A stretch of 64,000 nt of DNA from CAVYTF01 sp963771435 (GTDB lineage Bacteria; Bacteroidota; Bacteroidia; Chitinophagales; Chitinophagaceae), in NCBI GenBank assembly GCA_963771435.1, contig CAVYTF010000009.1, positions 392,201 to 456,200 of the forward strand. The letters are read 5' to 3'. The stretch's first letter is position 1, and the number at the start of each line of letters is the position of its first letter. Under the pieces are notes generated by a model that did not search any database, had not been told where the DNA came from, and was given only the letters and a program-made list of their open reading frames with translations. Positions 54,836 to 61,123 of this stretch are shown here, one piece after another. The position numbers and the translations under genes are program-made.

Positions 54836-55909
54836 ATGTCTTTTAGATCAGCATATAATTCTGCTTTTTGGAAGCGGCTGCGCAAAAATAAAGGTGCCCT
54901 TTTTGGCATAGTGGTTATTTGCTTCGCTGTTTTTACTGCCCTTTTTTGCTATATCATTGCTCCTGATAATTCGCCGGATGCAAACCGCATGATTCCTGAA
55001 ATATCCGATCAAAAAGCAGGCTTCGATATTCAGTTTCTTCTTTTAAAAAAGAGAACCCCACCGAAAAGCAAAGCTTTTTAAACAAGATATGGAACGGCAG
55101 GATTGATGAATATGATTACATACCTGTAGTTTCATTCGGCAAAAAAGATGACAGCATTGTCGCTTTGAAATATGTGGATGAAGGCGTAACTGAAAGAATA
55201 ACTTATCCCATAACTGCTGTAAAAGATGTTCTGCAACAAACATTCTGGCTCGGCACTGATAAATTTGGAAGAGATATTGCAAGCAGGCTGATTATTGGCA
55301 CACGTGTAAGTTTAAGTGTTGGTTTAATAGCCATGATCATCTCAATTACAATAGGGGTCTTCCTTGGTGCTCTTGCAGGCTATTACAGGGGGCGAACCGA
55401 TAACATGATTATGTGGTTTATAAATGTAGTTTGGAGCATTCCAACTTTACTCTTGGTATTTGCAATTACGCTCGTTTTGGGCAAAGGTTTTTGGCAGGTG
55501 TTTATTTCAATTGGGCTAACAATGTGGGTTAATGTAGCAAGGCTCGTACGTGGCCAGTTTCTTGTCGCTCGTGAAATGGATTATGTGCAGGCTGCCCGCG
55601 CGCTTGGTTTCAGCGATACTAGAATTATCTGCAAACATATTCTTCCAAATATCAGTGGGCCTATAATTGTGATTGCTGCCAGCAATTTTGCTTCTGCTAT
55701 TTTAATTGAGGCAGGGCTTAAGCTTTCTCGGTATTGGTGTTCAGCCGCCTCAACCAAGCTGGGGTCTCATGATCAAAGAAAATTACAATTTTATTATTGC
55801 CAATAATGCTATCCCTGCACTTGCACCGGGCATTGCAATTATGCTGCTTGTCCTTGCATTCAATTTATTAGGAAATGGCTTGCGTGATGCGCTGGATGTA
55901 AAAAGCTAA
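54836..55909 (+). pseudogene. Oligopeptide/dipeptide ABC permease (DppC type), two frameshifts
   Basis: Starts SFRSAYNSAFWKRLRKNKGA with one membrane segment. A first frame change occurs near 55050 at an A-run (TTTTAAAAAAGAG, one base short). The main frame then carries FWLGTDKFGRDIASRLIIGT and the EAA loop REMDYVQAARALGFSDTRII. A second change near 55725 (CTTAAGC, one base too many) restores LSFLGIGVQPPQPSWGLMIK and the end NGLRDALDVKS. The two shifts nearly cancel. It may be decay or homopolymer error. No DppA, B, D or F is adjacent. Confidence 0.82.
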
Positions 55910-55916
55910 ACATCCT

Positions 55917-56392
55917 AATTCGCCTTCTGTATTTACCGAGACATTTCGTACAAAGCTTTCTTCCAGTGAAATAAATGTTTCTGTTCGTTCAATGCCCTTT
56001 TATTTTTTGCAGTTCATCGTGCAGCACAAACCGCAGCTGGTATATCTTTACAAACAATTTCTGCAAACATGCTGTAGTTGCCGGTGGTATAATTAAGGCG
56101 TACAATTTCCGGTATCTTTTGCAGTTCTTTTGCAACAAAATCATACAAAGAACTTTTTTCCAGGAAAATGCCAATAAACGCAATTACATCATAACCCAGT
56201 TGCTTTAATATCAACATTTAATTTTGTACCTTTAACAATGCCGGCTTCCTGCAGTTTTTTAATGCGCACATGGATGGTGCCGCCGGAAACAAATAGTTTT
56301 TTTCCCAGATCGGCATAAGAGATGCCTGCATTTTCCATCATTTCCTGTATGATTTGCAGATCGAGTTTGTCAAGATTTAATTTTGCGCCCAT
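55917..56392 (-). pseudogene. Lrp/AsnC family regulator with about three frameshifts
   Basis: N-terminal helix-turn-helix LDKLDLQIIQEMMENAGISY and LGKKLFVSGGTIHVRIKKLQ, then after a frame change near 56212 the ligand-binding domain GYDVIAFIGIFLEKSSLYDF, after another near 56040 LRFVLHDELQKIKG, and after a third near 55998 ERTETFISLEESFVRN. Total coding length corresponds to about 158 residues, normal for the family. It is convergent with the broken DppC gene. Confidence 0.8.
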
Positions 56393-56538
56393 TTTAGTAT
56401 GTCTGATTTTAAAAATAATTCAAACAAATATACTAATATATTGAACAAAATCTAAATTTTAAAATATTTATTGAAATATATTTAAGTAAATCAATACATG
56501 CTTAATATTGTACCAACAAGCAAAGTTCTTTACTATAC

Positions 56539-56702
56539 TGTGGGGTGATGAAATCTTTGGCAGACATGCCCTCTCGTCTCGGGGGTGAGGACAAACAGGA
56601 TAAACGTAACATAGAGCCTTCCAGCAAGGAAGACCGGGGTTGACCACCGGACTTTGTGTTATAGCTAACTGCCTCGTGTAGGTTCGACTCCTACCCCTAC
56701 AG
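56539..56702 (+). ncRNA. tRNA-like RNA with a very large variable arm
   Basis: Acceptor stem TGTGGGG (56539-56545) pairs with CCCTACA (56695-56701, one G-T pair), followed by unpaired G. D arm ATG/CAT with a 14-base loop holding TTTGGCAGA, as in class II tRNA. Anticodon-like arm CCCTC / GGGGG with loop TCGTCTC, which lacks U33. T arm GTAGG TTCGACT CCTAC is canonical. Between positions 56586 and 56677 an enlarged variable arm is closed by TGAGG/CCTCG. It contains a 10-bp stem TAACATAGAG / CTTTGTGTTA that encloses two hairpins (CTTCC/GGAAG and CCGG/CCGG). No genomic CCA. Not a tRNA or tmRNA that I know. Confidence 0.65.
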
Positions 56703-56716
56703 CTTCATGTTTTTGT

Positions 56717-56753
56717 GCCCCTTGCTGGTAGTGACGGCAGGGGGTTTCTTTTT
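56717..56753 (+). terminator. Intrinsic terminator of the tRNA-like RNA
   Basis: CCCCTTGC (56718-56725) pairs with GCAGGGG (56737-56743) with one bulged T, followed by TTTCTTTTT. It lies 15 bp after the tRNA-like 3' end and so defines a short independent transcript. Confidence 0.75.
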
Positions 56754-56823
56754 GCATATCTTTTATCAGAAATACGTGTCTCAAATCCTTACCCTTTATT
56801 TATTGCTACAATTTACCAACCAA

Positions 56824-57567
56824 TTACTTACTACCGCAATAAATACAGCATATTCCTAAACTAAGCGGCTTAAAATAAGTTTTCACAAACCCTATTTGCT
56901 CCATAATATCTATAAACGCTTCCCGTTCAGGAAACGCCTGTACCGATTCATTCAAATATTGGTATGCGCTCTTATTTTTAGCAACCAGTTTGCCCATACC
57001 CGACCCAACAACATTCATATAAAAATTGCAAAGCATCTTAAACACTGGGTTTTTAGGCCTTGAAAATTCAAGTACGACTAATTTACCACCCGGTTTTAAT
57101 ACGCGCAGCATTTCACTCAACCCCTTTTCAAGATCCTCGAAATTGCGCACTCCAAACGCAACAGTTACTGCATCAAAATAACTGTCAGGATAATTAATTG
57201 CTTCGCTATTACCTTGCTGCAGGTCTATAAGCCCGCGGAGGCCAACCTGCTTGATTTTTTTCCTCCCAAGCTCAAGCATACCTTCAGAAATATCAATGCC
57301 AATGATCACCCTCGGCTGCAACATTCTAAAGCACATAAGTGCCAGGTCGCCCGTTCCCGTCGCCACGTCAAGCACCACTTCCGGGTGAAGCCTTTTCAAC
57401 TGCATGATAGCCTCTTTTCGCCACCGCGCATCATTGCCCAGGCTCAGAAACCTGTTCAGGAAGTCATATCGGAACGCAATATTGTCAAACATTTGCGCCA
57501 CTTGCGTTTTCTTTTGAAGCCCGCTTTTTTCATCAGGAACTATTGTATCATGTGCGAATTTTGCCAT
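56824..57567 (-). CDS. ubiE: Demethylmenaquinone methyltransferase (UbiE/MenG)
   Basis: SAM-dependent methyltransferase for the last step of menaquinone synthesis. VAQMFDNIAFRYDFLNRFLS (family start), the SAM motif VLDVATGTGDLALM, AVTVAFGVRNFEDLEKGLSE and VLKPGGKLVVLEFSRPKN are all present. Length of 247 is normal. The broken fRMsr gene lies 15 bp upstream on the same strand. Confidence 0.95.
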   Translation of the reverse strand: MAKFAHDTIVPDEKSGLQKKTQVAQMFDNIAFRYDFLNRFLSLGNDARWRKEAIMQLKRLHPEVVLDVATGTGDLALMCFRMLQPRVIIGIDISEGMLELGRKKIKQVGLRGLIDLQQGNSEAINYPDSYFDAVTVAFGVRNFEDLEKGLSEMLRVLKPGGKLVVLEFSRPKNPVFKMLCNFYMNVVGSGMGKLVAKNKSAYQYLNESVQAFPEREAFIDIMEQIGFVKTYFKPLSLGICCIYCGSK

Positions 57568-57582
57568 CTCTTATGCAGCCTT

Positions 57583-58057
57583 TTAAAAATGAATGAACTC
57601 AACTATATCTTCCAGGTATTTTTTATCCGTTTCGTCAAATGCATTTAATACATCACTGTCCACATCAAGCACTGCAAACACTTCACCATTTCTTATTACA
57701 GGAACAACTATCTCCCGATTTTGATAAACTGCTGCAGGCAATATGCCCCGGGAACTTCTCAACATCAGGCACCACCAGTGTTTTCGCTTCAGCCCACGCA
57801 GCCCCGCAAACGCCCCGTCCCTTGCTTATTCTTGTGCATGCAACAGGCCCTTGGAAGGGAGCTAATACCAACTCCTCTTTTTTCACAAGGTAAAACCCTA
57901 CCCAGAAAAAATTAAACTGTTCTTTCAGCGCACCAACTGTATTTGCAAGATTAGCTATCAGGTCCTCTTCTCCTTCTAGCAATGCTTTTATCTGGGGAAT
58001 AAGCGATTGATACTGCTCTTCTTTATCCCCTTTCACAATTTGTAGATCCTCCCCCAT
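57583..58057 (-). pseudogene. Free methionine-R-sulfoxide reductase (GAF domain), one frameshift
   Basis: fRMsr-type GAF protein that reduces free methionine-(R)-sulfoxide. The first frame has FNFFWVGFYLVKKEELVLAP, GRGVCGAAWAEAKTLVVPDV and GHIACSS with the family's reactive cysteines. One extra G near 57722-57726 then changes the frame, and the end EIVVPVIRNGEVFAVLDVDS follows in the other. With the G removed the protein is about 158 residues, full length. The start codon is preceded by the heptamer run at 58058. Confidence 0.82.
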
Positions 58058-58085
58058 TTTTTCCTTTTTCCTTTTTATTTTTTCC
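58057..58085. repeat. Heptamer run (TTTTTCC) between the HAD and fRMsr genes
   Basis: TTTTTCC, TTTTTCC, TTTTTAT, TTTTTCC on the plus strand. On the coding strand it reads GGAAAAAGGAAAAA up to the fRMsr ATG, so it may double as a purine-rich ribosome site, and it ends at the stop codon of the HAD gene. Confidence 0.8.
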
Positions 58086-58781
58086 TTAAAAAATATCTTC
58101 CAGCTCCTTTAAATGATAAACAGTATAAGTAGCAACAGATTTTGTTTCCACTTTTAAATGATTTACAAAAATAGTGTCCAGTCCGGCATTTGCGGCACCG
58201 GCAATATCTGTTTCCAGGTTATCGCCGATCATGATGCTTTCTTCCTTCTTTGCATTCGTGAGTTGCAAAGCATATTCAAATATCTCTTTGTTTGGCTTCA
58301 CGCTGTTACTTTTTTCTGAAGTGATTATTTCATTAAAATAATGATGGATATTACTGCTTTTCAACTTACTGTGCTGTATTTCCTCAAACCCATTCGTTAT
58401 CAAATGTAGTTGATAGCCTTTATTTTTCAGGTGTTCTAATATTTCTGCTGTGTATGGAAACACTTCCTTCTTAAACGGCAATCGCTCTAAAAATTGCGCA
58501 GCTATTTTTTTAGATAGCCCTTCATCACCTATTTTAAATTCAAGCAACGTATGCCACATACGTTTCCACCTTAGCTCTGCCTGTTTAATAAACCCTCTTT
58601 CATACCGCCTCCACAATCGTTCATTATGAAACTTATACCTTGAAAAAAAGTAGTCAAAGTCTGGAATACCGCTCTCATTCAGTTGATTCAATACATACAC
58701 TTCATGGAGTGTTTCTTTCGCATTTGTCTCAAAATCCCAAAGCGTATGGTCAAGGTCAAAGAATAAATGACGGTATTTCAT
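58086..58781 (-). CDS. HAD family hydrolase (YjjG-like nucleotidase)
   Basis: A 231-residue HAD phosphatase. Motif I FFDLDHTLWDFETN, motif II LITNGFEEIQ, motif III lysine in VKPNKEIF, motif IV GDNLETDIAGAANAG. The helical cap suggests the YjjG/noncanonical pyrimidine nucleotidase group. ATG 58781 is preferred; the longer ORF start lies within the AT-rich repeat. Confidence 0.88.
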   Translation of the reverse strand: MKYRHLFFDLDHTLWDFETNAKETLHEVYVLNQLNESGIPDFDYFFSRYKFHNERLWRRYERGFIKQAELRWKRMWHTLLEFKIGDEGLSKKIAAQFLERLPFKKEVFPYTAEILEHLKNKGYQLHLITNGFEEIQHSKLKSSNIHHYFNEIITSEKSNSVKPNKEIFEYALQLTNAKKEESIMIGDNLETDIAGAANAGLDTIFVNHLKVETKSVATYTVYHLKELEDIF

Positions 58782-58795
58782 GATGCAAATAGAAA

Positions 58796-58908
58796 GTAAA
58801 AAAGAAAAAGTAAAAAGTAAAAAATTAGGAACCACTGTCAACTAACTCCTAACTCTTGGCTCCTAACTCCCCTTATCTTTACTTTTTATTTTTTACTTTT
58901 TACTTTTT
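58796..58908. repeat. Heptamer-phased array between the HAD and SDR genes
   Basis: GTAAAAA, AGAAAAA, GTAAAAA, GTAAAAA at 58796-58823, then ACTCCTA, ACTCTTG, GCTCCTA, ACTCCCC, then after a one-base slip ACTTTTT, ATTTTTT, ACTTTTT, ACTTTTT, ending 4 bp before the SDR ATG. Purine-rich then pyrimidine-rich halves mirror the array at 14574-14692. Confidence 0.8.
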
Positions 58909-58912
58909 CAAC

Positions 58913-59608
58913 ATGAACATCATCATCACAGGCGCCTCCAAAGGCATGGGTAAAGCTATAGCATCAGCACTTGCAGCAAACAATACCTTGCTGATATGTG
59001 CCAGGAGTGAAGCACAGTTACAAACCACAAAAGAAGAACTGCTGGCTTTGCATCCACAAACTTCTATTCATACCTTCCCTGCCGATTTAAGCATAAAAGA
59101 ACAAGCCACGCAGTTTGGCAAGTGGTGTCTAGGCTTTGGCATGCCGGATATATTAGTAAACAATGCAGGCAGCTACATCCCTGGCAACGTATACGACGAA
59201 CCCGAAGATGCTCTGGAAAAAATGCTCCATATCAACCTGTACAGCGCTTACCATTTAACACGCACTTTGCTCCCCGAAATGATGAAAGCTAAAACCGGCC
59301 ATATCTTCAACATTTGCTCCATTGCCGGCCTTGCTGCCTATCCAAACGGCGGTGCATACAGTATCAGCAAGTTCGCAATGGCAGGGTTTTCTAAAAACCT
59401 TCGGGAGGAACTAAAGCCTTTTAATATAAAAGTCACCACCATCTATCCCGGCGCCACTTTCAGCGATAGCTGGAACGGTAGCGGAGTTTCAGAACAAAGA
59501 ATTATGGAAACAGCAGATATTGCAAAAATGATTCTTGCCGCTTCTCAACTATCCCCCCAGGCCTGTGTGGAAGACATTATCCTGCGCCCTCAGTTAGGTG
59601 ATATTTGA
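58913..59608 (+). CDS. Short-chain dehydrogenase/reductase
   Basis: A 231-residue NAD(P)-dependent oxidoreductase. Cofactor motif TGASKGMGKAIA at the N-terminus, NNAGSY, catalytic Ser in NICSIAG and YSISK with the Tyr/Lys pair. ATG 58913 places the glycine motif normally; the open frame extends into the repeat upstream. Substrate unknown. Confidence 0.92.
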   Translation: MNIIITGASKGMGKAIASALAANNTLLICARSEAQLQTTKEELLALHPQTSIHTFPADLSIKEQATQFGKWCLGFGMPDILVNNAGSYIPGNVYDEPEDALEKMLHINLYSAYHLTRTLLPEMMKAKTGHIFNICSIAGLAAYPNGGAYSISKFAMAGFSKNLREELKPFNIKVTTIYPGATFSDSWNGSGVSEQRIMETADIAKMILAASQLSPQACVEDIILRPQLGDI

Positions 59609-59687
59609 GGTCTGTTTTTCATTTACTCATCGTCACTCAGTTGAAATGATCACTTTGTTTCATCATCTTCAGGCAACATTGCTACTA

Positions 59688-60059
59688 TCATTTGTTATCC
59701 CCTTTTCTTTCATCTTTCTTTTTATATTCAGCCTGCGGCTCATTAACCGTCATTTCCAGGTTACTATATAATACTTCATGTTGAGCATTAATGTTGCCGT
59801 GAAAGCTTTCGGGCAGTCGTGCCCAGTCAAAAAGTTCCACCACAATGGGGATATTGCTTTCCTGAATTTTTTCTTTTAATTCCTGCAAAACATCAAGTGG
59901 CAGCTTTTGAAGATTGTAGCTGCGTATTACCAGGTCCAGGTCGCTGCCTTCGTGTGCTTCACCTGTTACACGGCTGCCATACGCCCATACCTCTAGGGAT
60001 ATATCTGTAGTGCTAAAGATTCCCAGTAGAGTTTCCTGGTCTTTATTCCTTAATATCAT
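59688..60059 (-). CDS. MNT-type nucleotidyltransferase (antitoxin-like)
   Basis: A minimal nucleotidyltransferase of 123 residues. GSRVTGEAHEGSDLDLVI (G28 S29, D40, D42) is the catalytic GSx10DxD motif. It overlaps the HEPN gene by 17 bp, with HEPN first. In HEPN/MNT toxin-antitoxin pairs the MNT enzyme adds AMP to the HEPN toxin and silences it. ATG 60059 is chosen over the ORF start at 60104 because it starts the domain. Confidence 0.82.
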   Translation of the reverse strand: MILRNKDQETLLGIFSTTDISLEVWAYGSRVTGEAHEGSDLDLVIRSYNLQKLPLDVLQELKEKIQESNIPIVVELFDWARLPESFHGNINAQHEVLYSNLEMTVNEPQAEYKKKDERKGDNK

Positions 60060-60474
60060 CTTTCTGTTGGTTAATAGCTTCTGCCAATAATTTTGCATCA
60101 GCAATAAAATCGGGCAACAGCGCTAACGTTTCTTCGGCAAAACCTACCCCATAATCATATGCCGTATTGTTTCGGTTTTCACGGTATTCTAAAAATCGCT
60201 CACACATTTCTGGAGTAATTATACTTCTGGCCACTGCCTGCCTGAACACATCTTTAAAATACAATTTGTCCACGGCCTTGGAGGAATGGAAATACGGTTT
60301 CAATGCTTTACGAAGCAGCTTGCCGCTTTGTTCCAGGATAATTTCAAATTCCTTTACACAAGCCGAACGATACATATCATGATCAATATGTTCAGGATTT
60401 GCTTTCAGCAATAGCCCATGTGCTTTTTCAAGTGTGCTAATGCAGCGTTCGTAATAGGTAGTATCTATTTTCAT
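60043..60474 (-). CDS. HEPN family protein (HI0074-like partner of MNT)
   Basis: A 143-residue all-helical HEPN protein. The RNase motif R-x4-H-x-Y appears here as RNNTAYDY (R101, Y106, Y108): the histidine position is Tyr, codon TAT where CAT would give His. The HEPN RNase activity may therefore be lost or altered. An open frame without a start (about 60475-60570, FEEYKEQIQESITLDES) continues upstream in frame and may be the end of a lost gene. Confidence 0.82.
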   Translation of the reverse strand: MKIDTTYYERCISTLEKAHGLLLKANPEHIDHDMYRSACVKEFEIILEQSGKLLRKALKPYFHSSKAVDKLYFKDVFRQAVARSIITPEMCERFLEYRENRNNTAYDYGVGFAEETLALLPDFIADAKLLAEAINQQKDDIKE

Positions 60475-60584
60475 ACTTCGTAACCAATTTTTGAGGAGTT
60501 CTTTTTTTATTGATTCATCTAGAGTAATTGATTCTTGTATTTGTTCTTTGTATTCTTCAAAAACCCATTGTTAGGTCCAGTCTT

Positions 60585-60995
60585 TTATAATTGAATTTCG
60601 TAAATATAATAATTTCCCGTCAATGTATCCGACAGGTAACGTGAGCCTTGAAAGTCGTCACCTGTCTTCCATTTTAAACAATCAGAAGGAGGCGTAAACC
60701 ACTTTGGTGCGTCGCCCGGTTGTGTCCATTGAATAGTGTCTGCTATTAATTTGTTTTGCCTAATAAATTCTGTCCACCATGTTTTTGTGGGTTGTAATTT
60801 TAGATAAACGATATATTCGCGTGTCCAATGTCCGGACTGCCAATAATGTCCTTCAATAACTTTCATGTCTTGGGGCGGCGTATCTCCCGTCCAATGTTGA
60901 TAGGACTCCTTAGGATTGTCAGTAGAAATTGCCCCACAACTTGTCACCAGAAACAGTAGAAGAACAATTAGTATTTTATGAAGTGTCTTGACCAT
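60585..60995 (-). CDS. Lipoprotein of unknown function
   Basis: A 136-residue lipoprotein: MVKTLHKILIVLLLFLVTSC with lipobox VTSC, then a Trp-rich soluble domain (GHYWQSGHWTREYIVYLKLQ, PTKTWWTEFIRQNKLI). ATG 60995 is preferred; the ORF extends upstream to 61079 across no conserved sequence. Not recognised further. A terminator lies at 61081 upstream, so it is transcribed separately from the M16 peptidase. Confidence 0.7.
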   Translation of the reverse strand: MVKTLHKILIVLLLFLVTSCGAISTDNPKESYQHWTGDTPPQDMKVIEGHYWQSGHWTREYIVYLKLQPTKTWWTEFIRQNKLIADTIQWTQPGDAPKWFTPPSDCLKWKTGDDFQGSRYLSDTLTGNYYIYEIQL

Positions 60996-61080
60996 GAAGA
61001 TATTCCGCCTAACGCAAAGATCTATATTATTTTCTTTGTACCTCCCCACCCAAAATACTCCAATTCCGTAGCCCCACAAA

Positions 61081-61104
61081 AAAGCCCCGCACCTGCGGGG
61101 CTTT
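61081..61104. terminator. Intrinsic terminator after the M16 peptidase gene
   Basis: AAAGCCCCGC (61081-61090), loop ACCT, GCGGGGCTTT (61095-61104): a perfect 10-bp stem with A- and T-runs on both sides, so it works in either direction. It follows the M16 gene stop (minus strand) by about 20 bp. Confidence 0.9.
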
Positions 61105-61123
61105 CTAAACTAAGTTCTACTCA

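Noticed and set aside
56539..56702. tmRNA, or tRNA with a group I intron
   Set aside because: No tag-peptide frame and far too short for tmRNA. For an intron in the anticodon loop the 3' half of the anticodon stem should recur before the T arm; it does not, and about 90 nt is too short for a group I intron.
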